From Drosophila persimilis (lineage: Eukaryota > Arthropoda > Insecta > Diptera > Drosophilidae): a DNA stretch of 64,000 nucleotides. The DNA lies in contig NW_020825458.1 of NCBI RefSeq assembly GCF_003286085.1, forward strand, positions 151,345 through 215,344, given 5' to 3'. Numbering within the stretch: the stretch's first letter is position 1; every line of letters begins with the position of its first letter. This document shows positions 40,006 to 52,526 of this stretch, one piece after another. A program made the position numbers and the translations under genes. The notes under the pieces are model-generated. The model made no database searches. It was not told where the DNA came from and saw only the letters and a list, made by a program, of their open reading frames with translations.

Positions 40006-42662
40006 GGGAGCGTACGCTCCACCCACATTTTTTCCACCCATCATCTTGCCGGCATTTTCCCACTGGAGGGACCCGGAATTATTTCATTGGAATTAAGATT
40101 TTTGACTTTTTATTTTCTAGGTTTAAGCATTGACTGTTCAGTTTTAGGTTAAGGGGGAGGGGGGAAGGCCACGAAGGCCACTTGTTATTAATTTTTTATT
40201 ATACGGCCCGAGGGGTCTCTAAGCCCCACGTATCTTGCTATTTTCTTAAAAGGGGGGCGAGTCGCGATCACGGCGGACGCCACTGGCTTTCCAGAACCAA
40301 GACCCAACAACAACGACGCAGCAGCGGCCAAAGAGAGACGAGGAAAACATCGGGATCCAGCGAGCCGCCGGCACCGACGCAGCCACGGCAGAGAGGAAAG
40401 CGCTGACAAGATAAGCCAACAGCATCGACGCGGCAGCGGCCGAGGAGAAGCGCTGACAAGATAAGCCGACAGCATCAACGCAGCAGCGGCAGAAGAGGGT
40501 CGCTGAGAACAGCAATCAAATCCAGCAACGACGCCCCAGCAGGAGAAAAGAGAGGCGAAAGTCACCGGCGCAGCTACAGACGCCAAAAGAGAGGGGAAAT
40601 AACGACGCTAGCCGCCCACGCCGACGCTGGATCGGCAAAGCCAGCAGAACGCCGGCTCTGAAGCTGGGAAAACGTGGAAAGGAAGTCAGTTAGATGAGAG
40701 GCAGTCGTAGGAATCGGACGCGTTGACGGAAGAAAAAATCTGAGTGGCGCGCGAAAAGAAAAGGAACACACGTGGCGGACTACTTCGAAATTAACGCGAT
40801 CAGCAGTGCGCGAAGGATCCGGCATCGACACTACGTTTACGGAGGCGGGATCCTGCACCGGCGCTGCAATCCCGGGGAAAAGAGGAGGCTTTCGACAAGC
40901 ACAAGCGTGGGAGTAGAGGGGTAAGCGAGTCTCAAGACGTGCATGCGGGCTGCTGAGCGGTGCGATAGGTAGGGAACCAAAGAAGAATAAAGTGAAATGT
41001 AACGAATATAACGAAAACATAGCCTGGTCACCAACAATCTATATGCTAGGGAACCTGAATGCCCGGGCTTCATCTTCTCCGCCCTTCCCCACGCCTCTTG
41101 CCCGAGTCTCCCTCTTTGGCCACACCCACGTGGTGATCCGTATTCGCTCCGGATGCCCGTCGGGGCCCCCGCGTGATTCCCCCAGTAGTTCGTAGCCCAA
41201 CAGGATCCTGAGACCGCTGTCCGGCGATTGCCTAGGCGTTCTCGGTGACAACTGTTGGCGTTCCCCCCGCATGATTCCCTCCAGTAGTTTGTGACCCCGC
41301 AGTACCCCAGTAGTACCCAGGGTCCCGAAGGCGCTGTCCGGCGATTGCCTAAGCCCTCTCGGCGATGCCTGCCCTGTATGATAAAGACTCTCGCAGTAAC
41401 GTTTAGCCTGATAGTGTCCCGTGAGTGCTATCCGGCGATTGCCTAGGTACTCTCGGCGATATGCGTCGGTATCCCCCGTAGTAATTCTTAGTTCGACAGC
41501 GTCCCGTAAGTGCTATCCGGCGATTGCCTAGGCACCCTCGGCAACACTTGTCGGTGTCTCCGACCCCCGTAGCAATCCTTAGTTCGACAGTGTCCCGTGA
41601 GTGTCCCGTGAGTACCATCCGGCGATCGCCTTGGTGCCCTCGGCGACGCTTGTCGATACCTCCGGCCCCGTAGTAGTCCTTAGTTCGACAGGATCACGGG
41701 AGCGCTAGGCGATTGCCTAAGCCCTCCCGGCGATGCTTGCCGATATCTCCGACCCTCGTAGTAATTCTTAGTCCGACGGAGCCCCCGCGAGTGCTGTCCG
41801 GCGATAGCCTAGGTACTCGCGGTGGTATTTGTCGGTATCCCCGCATAGCAAAGACCTTCGTAGTAGTTCTTAGTTCGACAGGATCCCGGGAGCGCTATCC
41901 GGCGATTGCCTAAGTCCTCCCGGCGATGCTTGCCGATATCTCCGACCCTCGTAGTAATTCTTAGTCCGACGGGGCCCCCGTGAGTGCTGTCCGGCGATAG
42001 CCTAGGTACTCGTGGTGGTATTTGTCGGTATCCCCGCATAGCAAAGACCTTCGTAGTAGTTCTTAGTTCGACAGGATCCCGGGGGCGCTATCCGGCGATT
42101 GCCTAAGCGCTCCCGGCGATGCTTGCCGATATCTCCGACCCTCGTAGTAATTCTTAGTCCGACGGGGCCCCCCGTGAGTGCTGTCCGGCGATAGCCTAGG
42201 TACTCGCGGTGGTATTTGTCGGTATCCCCGCATAGCAAAGACCTTCGTAGCAATTTTTAGTCCGACAAGGTCCCGTGAGTGTTATCCGGCGATGGCCTAG
42301 ACACTCTCGGTGATACATGTTGGTTTCCCCGCATAGCAAAGACCTTCGTAGTAGTTCTTAGTTCGACAGGATCCCGAGAGCGCTGTCCGGCGATTGCCTA
42401 AGCCCTCTCGGCGATGCCGGTCGATATCTCCGACCCTCGTAGTAATTCTTAGTCCGACAGGGCCACGTAAGCGCTGTCCGGCGATTGCCACTGCCACGCC
42501 CCGTACTGTTCCCTTTCCTCTCGGTCGCTCCCGTCTGGGGATTGCCTCCCTGTCCCGTCGACGGCCCAGAACTCGGAGTCCCGGCAAATTATAAATATTG
42601 CTGTAATTTCGACCCTGGAGTAGACTGAGATATGTACCCCAGCCCAGGATCGCTTCCTTACA
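40001..42662 (+). repeat. 3' LTR of element D (2662 bp)
   Basis: Preceded by ATGGAGGGGG. Same palindrome at 40007-40020 and same tandem array. Indels against the 5' LTR: one fewer ~113-bp GC-rich unit near 40300, and extra CTGGATCGGCAAAGCCAGC... near 40626-40670. Ends CTTCCTTACA before CAGT. Confidence 0.9.
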
Positions 42663-43156
42663 CAGTTCAGCGGCAACTTTTCGGACTTTAAAAACTTCAT
42701 AGGTTTATTTGAGACTCTAGTTCACAATGACCAAAGCATTCCAATTATCGAAAAGTTCAACCATTTGCTTTCGTGTCTCTCCGGTGAAACGTTGGGAACA
42801 GTTAGGGCTTTCCAAGTAACCGAGACCAACTACGAGAAAGCAATGGCTAGCTTAAAACGGGTCTACGATAATGATTGTCTGATCTTTAAAAATCACATTG
42901 ATGCCCTATTTAGTCTTCCCAAAATGACCCAGCAATCAGCATCGTCCTTAAGGAACCTTATCGATACCGCCTCATCCATATATGGTTCGTTGTTGTCGAT
43001 AGGCGATGATAAAAAGATCTCGAATGCGATGATTATTCATCTCGTCTTGAGCAGAGTCGATCCGGTGACCAAAGAGAAATGGGAAGAACATCTCGATTTT
43101 GACACTTTGGACGGACTGTGAAAAGTTGCTTAATCGCAGACATCAGCATCTTTCTT

Positions 43157-44270
43157 TCAACACATTGGGAGCGGCGCTAATTTGTGTATGGCCCGCCGAA
43201 AAACCGCTCCAGTGCTAGTCCTTATTTCGACGACCCTGACCATGCCGTCCTCTCCTGCGTGCGTGGCGATGACCCTCCCTACGAGCCACTCCTGAGGCGG
43301 CAGATTGTCCTCGGCCACGATGACGAGGTCTCCTTCCTCGAGGTTCGGTTGCTGCTGGTGCCATTTGACCCGAATTTGCAGCCCCAGGACATATTCGCGG
43401 GACCATCGCTGCCAAAACGCTTGCCTGACTGACGAGACAAGTCGCCATCGCCGCAAGCAACTGAGACTCTCCTGGTCCGGAGTCCGCAGTGCTGGGTGGG
43501 GTGGGGGGGGGGGGGGGGGGGGGGGGGGGGACGATGAGCGACCCGCCTGTCAGCAGGTGCCCGGGTGTTAGGGCCTCGCCGTCGCTTGGATCTTGGCTGA
43601 TGGCTCCCAGCGGCCTCGACTTCATTATGGCCTCGATGCCGACGAGGACTGTGACGAGCTCTTCGGCGGTTAGGAGCGCGCTGCGAGGAGCTCGCGGCGG
43701 TATGAACGCAAATTCGCATCCGTTCTTTGACGCGAAGTCGCGAATTGCGTCTCCTTGCTCCTTGAGCCTGATCCGCAGAGCGCTCAGATGACGGCTCGCT
43801 CCGACGAAGTTCGTCCCGTTGCCGCAATGGACGACTTGGGGATATCCTTTGCGACCGACGATCCTTTGGAAAGCCAACAAAAAGCAGTCAGTGGTTAGAT
43901 CGGAAACTATTTCTAGGTGAACCGCCTTGGACGCAAAACAAACAAAAAGCGCAATGTATGACTTGTATGGGGGCCTTCCGCGAATTTTCCATGTCGTGTG
44001 CACTGGTCCACAAAAATCAACGCCGCAAATTGAAAATGGGCGGAGAGCACGGAGTCCACCTGCGGTAAATTCCCCATGAGTTGCGTCAGCAATCGAGGCT
44101 TGCATTTAAAACAGCGCATACATGATCGAACTGTCTGACGGCAGACCTCCTGAGCGTTCACTATCCACAGGCTCTGTCGAAGGATGCTCACAAGTGCTCG
44201 TGGGCCGACATGAAAATTCGAATGGTGCAGATCACGAATTGCGAGCGCTTAGGCAAAAGCAGAGGAAACT
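43157..44270 (-). pseudogene. pol: Integrase of element F
   Basis: Segments: H2C2-like part (VRSCMRCFKCKP near 44130), core 43215-44105 with GVDFCGPV (first Asp) and CGNGTNFVG where the second catalytic Asp is Gly. The region that should hold the catalytic Glu is altered (RAPRSALLTAEELVTVL). A poly-G tract shifts the frame into poly-Pro. The C-terminal Bel-Pao integrase part is open in another frame at 43157-43456 (EEGDLVIVAEDN, WLVGRVIATH). Inactive. Confidence 0.8.
43503..43530 (+). repeat. Poly-G tract of 28 bases
   Basis: An uninterrupted run of 28 G after GGGTGGGGT, inside the integrase of element F (C-run on the coding strand). Length may be unreliable in sequencing. Confidence 0.8.
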
Positions 44271-46200
44271 TGGCATCGTATGATATAGGAGCTATGGCTA
44301 GTCGCCACCCCACTCGCAACAACGAAAAGTTGCACCAAGTCCCTGTATCTTCATGGATGAATGGGTTCAACCGCTGAAGACTAGGACCAATTGTAGATCC
44401 TTTCCTAACCTTTTCGATTTCTCCTTGATACTCGTGATGCTGGACGATTTCGACAATTTTATAAAAGACTTCATTGTATTCGGTCGGTGAGATAGTTTTT
44501 TCGAATTTTAGGCTTGGGTCTTTACATTTTCTTATAAAGCGGAACACATACACGAACACTCTAAGCAGTTTGAGGTGTGACGAGAATCCCTTGATGACAT
44601 CTAACAGCTCCGAACTTCGCACAGCAGCGGTCAGCCCGACCGCAGTCTTCCTCTTTTCCAGCTGAAGATCATCGGAGTGTTCGAAATGAGCGTTCTTCGG
44701 CCAGTTTTCTTCTTCCTCTTTCAGAAATGATGGTCCTTCGAACCAAATTGACTGAACGATTTCGTCGACGTCACAACCTCTTGAGACAATATCTGCTGGG
44801 TTCTGTTTCGTGGGTACATGCCGCCACATAGCATCATCTGACCACTCTTGAATCTCAGCCACTCTATTTGAAACGAAAGTCGACAACGACGATGGATGAG
44901 ACCGGATCCAATGGAGAGTTACCTCTGAATCCGACCAATAAACGACTCGTTCAATGGGCACGTTTAATAGGGGCTTGATTCTGTGACAGAGATCTGCGAG
45001 AAGGTGAGCGGCACATAACTCAAGCCTTGGGAGCGTTTTGGTCTTGAGCGGTCTTAAACCTTCTGCAGTTCTGCTACGTATATAGACGCACGCTCCATAC
45101 GCTCTCATGGAGGCGTCAGCAAAGGCATGTATTTGAACCGGTGACATCGGATCGGAATACACAAACCGAGATATGGATATGTCTTCCAATTGAGATAGTG
45201 TATTTTTCAACTTATTCCACGCTGTTTCCAAATGCAGCGGGATCGACTCATCCCAATCTAGTTTGTTAAGCCAAAGCTCCTGCAATAGGATCTTGCCTTT
45301 TATAACGATAGGACTTAATAAACCAAGGGGGTCAAACAACTTTGATGTCACCGATAGTATGTCCGTTTTGTCGCTCGGAGACCCATAACTGAATTGTCAA
45401 TTTTGAACTTAAAGACATCGTCAGTAGGTAACCATGAGATTCCTAACGCCTTTGTCGACTCTGAATCCGAGATTGTTATGGGTTTGGCTGTGCTCTCAGA
45501 TGCGGTGATCTCGGGTGAGTTTGAAAACCACTTAGTCAACTCAAACCCTGCGGTCTGAAGAACCTGAGACACCTTGGACTTAATTGCCTTAGCTACTCTA
45601 CGCATGCAGCACCAGTCAACAAGTCATCGACGTAAAAGTCGGACCCAATAACGTTAGGAGCTCTAGGGAATGAGAGCTTCGCAGACTCACTCAACCTTTT
45701 TAAACACCGGATAGCTAAGAATGGGCTAATCCAGTCCCATAGGTTACAGTGTTGAGCTTGTATAATCTCAAGGATTCAGAAGGGTCTCTTCTCCACACTA
45801 TGAGCTGAAACTGCCGAAACTATCACTTGGCGATACATCTTTTTAACATCAGCAGTCAGGGCAAACCTGTGCAGACGGAAACGGAGCAGTGTCGAGTATA
45901 ATTCCTCTTGAATGGTAGGTCCCACCATCAGAATGTCATTTAAGGCCACCTGTGAGGACGTCTTGGACGAAGCATCGAACACGACTCGGAGCTTGGTAGA
46001 CGTACTTTGGGGCCTCAGAACACACTGATGAGGGATTACGTAGTGTGGAGTAGAAGGAATCGTATTGTCAGTAGGAGACATATGACCTAAGGAGAGGTCT
46101 TAAATGAATTCCAAGTACATTTTCTTCAACTCAGGGTCACGATGCATTCGTCTTTCAAGCGACAAAAACCGCCGTTTCGCAACCTTAAAGGAGTTGCCTA
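44188..46200 (-). pseudogene. pol: RT-RNase H of element F
   Basis: RT segments: TKLRVVFDASSKTSSQVALND near 45980, ALTADVKKMYRQV near 45850, catalytic YVDD at 45623-45634. The frame changes near 45800, 45700 and 45350. RNase H in 44188-45351: IHAFADASMRAYGACVY, VVYWSDSEVTLHW, TKQNPADIVSRGCD. Motif residues are intact but the polyprotein is broken. Confidence 0.85.
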
Positions 46201-46916
46201 AACAATTTGGATCTGATTTAATCTGAGCCTTACTTCGAACCGACCTGATGATAGTACCTGAGTCGTCTTACGATAGTGTTCTTCACATAGCCTGTGCTCA
46301 GGTGTGGCAATTTTCTTGGTAGATGGCATTTCTTCCAGTGACCAAAACTTTTTCAAGGTCCTATCGATGGATACTAGCAACTCTTCACTGCAATTCAAGC
46401 TGTTCGTAATTTGAGGAGCAGAACTCCTGGAAACATATTTTCCCGACACAACCCAACCAAGAAGGGTTTTCTGAAGAGTTGGAAAGTCAGGACCTTGTTT
46501 AATTTGACCAACAGCTAATAATTCAAAGAACGATTCTGCTCCAATTAACATATCTATTCTTTGTGGCTTGTAGAAATAAGGGTCTGCCAGTGGTAGGTTC
46601 TCTGGGATTCGCCAATCAGTCACATTCACTGACTGGTCAGGGTGATAACCTGAAATTGATTTCAGGATCCAAAAATCAAAGGAGAACTCACTACCATTTA
46701 TTCGCGACTTCACCACTGTGTGTATTTTATCCTTTACTTGAGAATTAGATTCACCAATTCCAAGCAAGTTAATACAGGACTCCTCTCTACGGATCTGTAA
46801 GCGATTAGCGAGGTCCTCGGTAATGAAATTTGTTTGTGATCCAGAGTCGAGCAGAGCTCTGGCCAGAATGTGTTCACCGCTCTTAGTTCGGACGCTTACG
46901 ATCGACGTAGCCAGAA
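46198..46916 (-). pseudogene. pol: Protease and pre-RT linker of element F
   Basis: The active-site motif DSGSQTN is at about 46828-46848. The linker carries RIDMLIGAESFFELL and KTLLGWVVSGKY, typical of Bel-Pao pol. The open part is 46198-46767. Confidence 0.75.
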
Positions 46917-47486
46917 TTACCCTGTGACATGTGACGTGGAAGGTTGATTCTGATTTGATGGAGGAGAAGGACTCTCTTGGGGTGGTGGCAACGCGAGACT
47001 ATTAGCCGACACTGTGTATCGATGCAATAATGTATGATGTGAGCGGCTGCACACTCGACATTTATTGGCTTTGCATTTTACAACAGCGTGGCCTTTTCGC
47101 AGACAATTAATGCATAGGGATGCCGACTTAGCAAACTCAAACCTTTGCATTACCGAGAGACGCGAAAATAAAGGGCAATTTGACACTACATGGTCTCCTG
47201 AATTGCAGTAGCTACAAGTTTGCTGAGTTCTACTGTTGGTGGAAGTGGAAGAACAAGCAAATGAACTGCGATTATGTTGCTTGCTTGGCATGACTTTGTC
47301 TTGCCTTGGCTTGGTCGATTCTTCAGCAGACAGATGCTGGTATCGACGATTCAAGACTTTCTCAAAGTCGGGCCAAAGCGGCAACTTCTCATAAGTAAGC
47401 TGTTCATCCCACTTTTGTTTCGTCACTGGGTCGACTCTGTTTAAAACGAGATGAATGAGCATTGCATTCGAAATTTTTGTATCATC
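46917..47486 (-). pseudogene. gag: Gag C-terminal half of element F
   Basis: Capsid end (HLVLNRVDPVTKQKWDEQ) and three zinc motifs (CSYCNSGDHVVSNC, CINCLRKGHAVVKC, CRVCSRSHH). The N-terminal half is missing: gag codons run up to 47486, where the element E LTR starts. Its other half, if E inserted here, would lie beyond the window. Confidence 0.8.
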
Positions 47487-49649
47487 TGTAGCATATCACA
47501 TACAACGATGGTTGTGTGTGGCGGTGCCACTCGAGCTGGTCGGGGGTGTATCGGGCAGGACTGGTGCACGCGCTGGCTCCGGCTGTATGATCGGTAGTAT
47601 GGGGGGGTTCCTATACTTGTCCTTTCCTATACGTGCTCGCGTCGATGCCTTATCTTATTATTTTTTATGGATGGCTTATGGATGATCCCATTTCTCGCCG
47701 GGGGGTCATACCTCACTCTCCCTCATCGATCCCTGCATGGCTCCTAAACAAAAATCTTCTAGCAATTCATTTCCAATTCATTAACAATATTTATTTTTAT
47801 CGATAATGCCTAAAGCTAAATACATGGGTAGAAGGGAAATGATATATAGTTATGGGTGGAGTATAAGCTAGGGTAATAAGAGAATTAAAACTACAGGAAT
47901 AATAATTTTAAATAATAAGAATAAAACATATGATCTCAAGAACAGGTGGTAGGGTACTGGGAATAATTTAATGAATAATAACAATAATAATGAATATTTA
48001 AGTAGGAACTTTTGTAATTTAAGATTTCTTCATTTTCGGTGTTTTTGTATTAATGCAAAAGTAAGGGTAACTAATAACCGTCGCATAGGTGTGAAGCACC
48101 TGCTGCCGCTGATCTGCGCTAAAGCTTAAAGCTTCTAAAGCTCTTGAGCTTTTCGTGGGCTTAAGGCCTCTTTACAACAAAAAAAAGCTCCAACATAATT
48201 TAGGGAAAAATCAAAGAATACGGGCGACCGGGCTCATGTATGGTTTTTTTTCTTTTGTCTCTTTATGTTAAAAGTTTATAAACGTTAACTGGGGGTTCGT
48301 TCACTTACGTACGTTCATGTTCCGGCCACGTCCAAAAGATCTTTCGGCGAGGGGAATACCTGTAAGTTTTGAAGAGAAGAGAGAGCACACACACATGCAC
48401 ACGCATGACCACGGCTAACACCAGATTATCTTGATCTTCTTTCTTTCTTTTTCTTTTTGTTTAGGGCTTTTTTTTTTTTAGCATATATAGTTCCTAAATC
48501 AAATTATTCCATCTTTAACTTCTATATTTTATACTTTATTCAATATTTATTCGTTTATTTAGATTCTTTGAGGTAGGTCTTGATCCATAGACCAAGGTGT
48601 TGGCGCACGGAAAAAGCTCCAAGCAGCTGGTTTCGTTTTATATGCACAAAGGGGTCAACGGCCTAACAAGCGCACATAAGATCTTTGGGAATAAACGCAC
48701 AATGGGCCACAAGAGGTTCACACGAGTTCTGCCCGTTCCGTTGGGGTTTATTTAACACATTTAACCTTCACATGTCATGATCTGGCTTTTAAGTTAGGGC
48801 GAAGCACAGTGACGAAAAAAATTCTGGTCAGGGTCTCTTTTTCCTTGGAAGAGTCTGGTTATTCCTGGCAAGGAAGATCACTTGGCACTTTTTGTTTACG
48901 GCGCTTGGCCCGGTGGCTGGATGGCCCACTCTCGGTCGCGACGGCTCGCGCTGGGGCGGCGAAGGTCTCGCTGCTGGCGGCGCTAAAGCTCGGAAACGGC
49001 TGAGGGGCCGCTCTCTGTCGGCGCTGAAGCTCGGGAACTGCTGAAGGGCTCGCTGTGGTGGATGGCGTTGGGGCTTTATGTGGAGCTTCCCAACTCTACG
49101 GTGGACCGCGTTGGCGGAGGGCGTTGGGTGGAGCTTCCCAACTCTACGGTGGCCCGCTTTGGGGCGATCGTCAGAAAATTCGCACCATCCTCTGCCCAGT
49201 GGATCGGTGATTGGTTTCTCGTCTGGGTGGATGGGGTCTTGCTTCCGAAAGGCCGGCGGATCGTGCTGATCTCCCAAGAACTTTTATTGGATTTTTAACT
49301 TTTATTAAACTTTTTTTTTTTTTTGATCTGGATAAGCACGTCCGTACTGTTCGGATACCACGAGGAGAGAGAGAGCTGCTGTTCCCGGAAATCAAGGCCT
49401 CATCCCCTCGTTCTTCCCTTTTTCTTTTCGATTTGTCAAAATGACAGTGGGAGGAAGAGGCCGATTAAAACGTCAGCCAAACAAAATAATATGGGCAGCC
49501 CACGGTGACGAAGCGCCCCCAGTAGATGGCGTGTTAAAAGCTTAGCTTTCTTGGACCCAACAGAAGACTTAGCCTATTCGCGTAGCATAATTTTAGGGAA
49601 AATTAAGACGTCGATGCAAACAATTTTTTCTTACAACAAGCGCACTACA
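47487..49649 (-). repeat. 3' LTR of E1 (2163 bp)
   Basis: Plus-strand ends TGTAGCATATCAC and GCGCACTACA, i.e. TGTAG...CTACA. A purine tract (minus strand AAGTGGGGGGG) adjoins at 49651-49662. It lacks about 220 bp near 47668 present in the other LTRs, and keeps about 217 bp near 48638-48853 that they have lost. Confidence 0.85.
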
Positions 49650-49720
49650 TAATCCCCCCCACTTAAATCACGCTTGGGGTGGGACACCCAAAGTGGGATC
49701 CGCGCTTGTAACAATTCATG

Positions 49721-50734
49721 TCAAGGTTTTATATCCTTGGTATGAAATTTGCCTACAAGGCGGCCTTGAAAATCTTCAAGTTCGTAATAGCAGTTTCCTA
49801 GCTTCCTGCGCACTCGGGACTTTATAAAGGTTGGTGCTAACTTTGCGCTAAAGCCCTTAGCGAAATTGCTTTGCTGAAAGTTACGTCTATATACTTCCTG
49901 TCCATCCTTATAGGAAATTTGTCTCGTTCGTAAGTTATAGGATCTGGCATTTCGGAAGTGCTGGGCCTGTATAGAGCCTTTTGCTTTGCTGCGAATTATG
50001 TCGAAGGAATCTTCTCGCGAAAATTGGACACCGCGATCTTCTAACATGTCTAGGTTACGCATCAGTTTATAGCTACTGGCATCGGTTACCATATGCTGTC
50101 CAAAAGCAAGCCGATACGGGGTAGTGCTTATGGCAAAATGATGACTAGACCGAAGTGCACAGCAAATGCTGCTTAATTTCTCATCCCAATTACGTTGATC
50201 CGGGTCAACATAACTTTTGATGGCCGCCAGAACGGATCTATTTACTCTCTCCGAAGCATTGGCTTGAGGAGAATAAAAGGCAGTATAGACATGAGAGATA
50301 TTATATTTGTCAAGCAAGGAGTTAAAAGTGTGAGATTTAAATTGGACCCCATTATAGCATACGATGGTTTCGGGGACCCCGAAACAGTGAAAGAGGTCTT
50401 CTTCCAGGAAGCGTTTTATGGAATCTGCTGTAAATTTTAGTACGGGCTTCAAAAATGGAAATTTTGACAGATGGTCTAACACGACAAAGATGCCAATATT
50501 TCCTGACTTGCTTCTCGGATAAGGTCCTAAAAGGTCTACAAATAATTTTTGAAAGAATCGAGACGGTAATCCCGTATTTCCCATTGTTGGCTTTAAGGGT
50601 TGATTTGGATGCTTCGTGGTTTTACAGATATGGCAATTATTTATGAGTTCTTTGACATCCACCGCTAAGTTTGGCCAATAATAAGATCGCCTGAGTCTTT
50701 CAAGGGTTTTATTTATCCCACTGTGGGCACACAA
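49721..50734 (-). pseudogene. pol: Integrase of E1, second catalytic Asp lost
   Basis: An open 337-codon segment: zinc part (AHSGINKTLERLRRSYYWP ... CHICKTT), core FVDLLGPYPRSKSGN (first Asp), VCYNGVQFKS where the expected DNG Asp is Tyr, and ASERVNRS (Glu). It ends 72 bp from the LTR. A frame break separates it from RNase H at about 50745. Likely inactive. Confidence 0.85.
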
Positions 50735-50748
50735 GGGATCCTCAGGGA

Positions 50749-51581
50749 TCAGCAGGAATCGTCTGTGATCTTGGTTCCATCGGCATGTTCCGCACGCCGA
50801 AAGATGCGTTCATCTTTGATTTTCAGATCAGGCAATCGGGAACTGTTCAACCTAATCTTCTCTTTAATTGACTGATATTCTGGTGATTTGAACTCAGGAG
50901 AATCAGGGTCGACCAACATGCTATCAATTGCCAAGAAGGACAAGTCTTCTGAGTGCGTACGGGACAAGGCATCGGGGACTATGTTATCACTCCCTTTTCG
51001 GTGTAAGATTTTAAATTCAAATCCCTGCAACTTTAAGGACCAGCGAGCCAATCGGGAGCTAAGATCAGCCTGCGACATTAGCCACTTTAAGGAGGCATGA
51101 TCTGTAATGATTGTGAATTCTTGGCCCTCAATGTATGCCCTGAACTTTTTTACGGCTAAAACCGCAGCGTAACACTCTTTTTCAGTTACAGTGTACTGCT
51201 TCTGGCATTTGTTAAGCTTTTTCGACATAAAAGCAATTGGTACGTCTGCGCCCTCGTTGTTTTCTTGCATTAGAACTGCCCCTACGCCGGTATGACTGGC
51301 GTCACAGTGTATTGAGAATGGTATGGAGAAATTCGGGCTATGTAGAACTGGCGCGGAACACATTTGGGACTTTAATGACTCGAAAGCAAGCTGAGCCTCG
51401 TCAGTCCAAATAAACTTGCGCTTAGATTTCAGAGTATCTGATATGGGTGAACTAATAGCTGCATAATTGTGGATGAACTTGTGGTACCAGCCTGTCATTC
51501 CAAGAAATCGACGAACTTGATGGATCGACTGGGGAGCTGGAAAATCCTTAACGGCGGCTATTTTGTCAGGATCAGTGCGAA
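50749..51581 (-). pseudogene. pol: RT thumb and RNase H of E1
   Basis: Starts after the RT deletion with TDPDKIAAVKDFPAP and FLGMTGWYHKF, then RNase H: IHCDASHTGVGAVLMQ, TEKECYAAVLAVKKFR, ITDHASLKWLMS, and tether VPDALSRTH. RNase H residues are intact. The frame differs from the preceding protease-RT segment. Confidence 0.85.
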
Positions 51582-52526
51582 TCAGTTTACTTTCCTACAA
51601 TCGATACACAATCTAACCTTGCCAGGCTTTTTAACCAGCACTACGGGCGAAGACCAGGAACTAACCGATTCTTGTATAACCCCAAGCTTCAGCATTCGGT
51701 CTAATTCCTTGTACATTAGCTTCTCCGTTGCCGGTGACACCGCATAGTGGCGTTGTTTAATGGGCTTTGCGTCAGCTACCTCTATCGTGTGAGTGCTTAC
51801 AGAGGTCTTTCCTAGACCTTGCTTTGAGTAAGATGGGAAGAGAGCTATTACCTCCTGTAGTAATACTTGCTGTGAAGGCAGAAGCGCCCTCATTGTGGGG
51901 TCTTCTAAGGTTTCAATACGTAAATTTTGTGTCATCAAGTGCAACGGTAAAAGTTCAAAAGCCGTCCAAAAATCGATTCCTAAATAGAGATTACCCGTCA
52001 AGGAAGGTACAATATAAAAACAAAGTTCCTTGGATTCCCCTCTATACGTGACTTTTGCGGAAATTTGGCCGACTATACTTTGGCTCTTTCCGTCGGCAGT
52101 TCTAACTTTTAGGGACAGCGGCTTATATTGGACTTTATTCCGAATAACGTCGGACGCGCAACTTCCCCCTATGCAGCTAACTGAAGCTCCAGTATCCATT
52201 AGTCCTATGACTGGTTTACCAAAAAGCATAATCTGAGCATGGGGTCGTAAATCATTTGGTTTTCCAACTACAGAAGCCAAGAGCAGTCTTTTCTCAAGTT
52301 TGCAATGTTTCTTAAAATCGCTTCTTCGGCGCTGGGATCGATTTGGAGGGCTAGCAAGGTGGTCAGCGTATACGCTGTTTGACACGTCTGGTATAATAAG
52401 ATCAGTGGAAGGAGAAGAATTGATCACTCGGTATTGGTCGCTTGGTTGACCAGCTGTTTGCGTGCACTTTTCGGCGGTGCACGCGACAACGAGTTTTTTG
52501 CCGTGTGGGGGTTGCACTTCCTGCAA
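51582..52526 (-). pseudogene. pol: Protease and RT N-terminus of E1, RT core deleted
   Basis: Retropepsin DTGAS at 52182-52196 and the LYLGIDFWTAFE motif. RT begins (KPIKQRHYAVSPATEK; SSPVVLVKKPGKVRLCIDC) and stops at CRKVN. The fingers and palm, including the YxDD motif, are deleted, joining out of frame to the thumb. E can therefore move only with RT supplied in trans. Confidence 0.85.

Larger units (their letters stand above)
30298..42662 (+). mobile_element. Element D: 12.4-kb gypsy-class LTR retrotransposon with giant LTRs
   Basis: LTR (30298-33017), PBS, repeat-rich leader, gag, protease, long linker, RT-RNase H, integrase, hairpin cluster, ORF3, LTR (40001-42662). The 4-bp target duplication CAGT flanks it (30294-30297, 42663-42666). 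LTRs of ~2.7 kb recall Ulysses of D. virilis; PBS and Gag fingers match G2. Lesions: a gag stop (about 33881), a protease-RT frameshift (about 36070) and an integrase gap (about 37680). All main catalytic motifs remain. Confidence 0.9.
29928..43121 (+). pseudogene. gag: Gag of Bel-Pao element 2, split by element D
   Basis: The start is the ATG at 29928 (MTSKANNIVLEELKKKRS). The N-terminal part (123 residues) is coiled-coil-like and charged, ending LPKLALPQ at 30296. After element D and the CAGT repeat the same frame resumes with the Bel-Pao Gag core motif (FSGNFSDFKNFIGLFE) and continues through VTETNYEKAMASLKRVY and IIHLVLSRVDPVTKEKW to a stop at 43119-43121. A frame change near 43105 precedes a CEKLLNRRHQHLS-like continuation. 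Apart from D, this stretch had no earlier stop, so the host gag was probably open when D landed. Confidence 0.85.
29316..43150 (+). mobile_element. Bel-Pao element 2, 5' part only, interrupted by element D
   Basis: A/T-rich LTR/leader-like DNA (29316-29927), then Bel-Pao gag (29928-30297), element D, and gag again (42663-43121). After about 43150 the sequence switches to an inverted Bel-Pao element, so protease, RT and the rest are missing. No PBS was recognised in the leader. Confidence 0.7.
43157..47486 (-). mobile_element. Element F: Bel-Pao retrotransposon in inverted orientation, both LTRs absent
   Basis: On the minus strand: gag (truncated at 47486 by an LTR of element E), protease, RT, RNase H, integrase to its C-terminal stop at 43157. 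It abuts Bel-Pao element 2 head-on near 43150. The shared gag stretch (HLVLxRVDPVTKxKW) is related but clearly divergent, so the two are different subfamilies. Confidence 0.8.

Noticed and set aside
48828..49277. Superantigen-like LTR gene in element E
   Set aside because: Only length supports it; the frame contains DNA-repeat-derived peptides, is shorter in one LTR and has no recognised domain.
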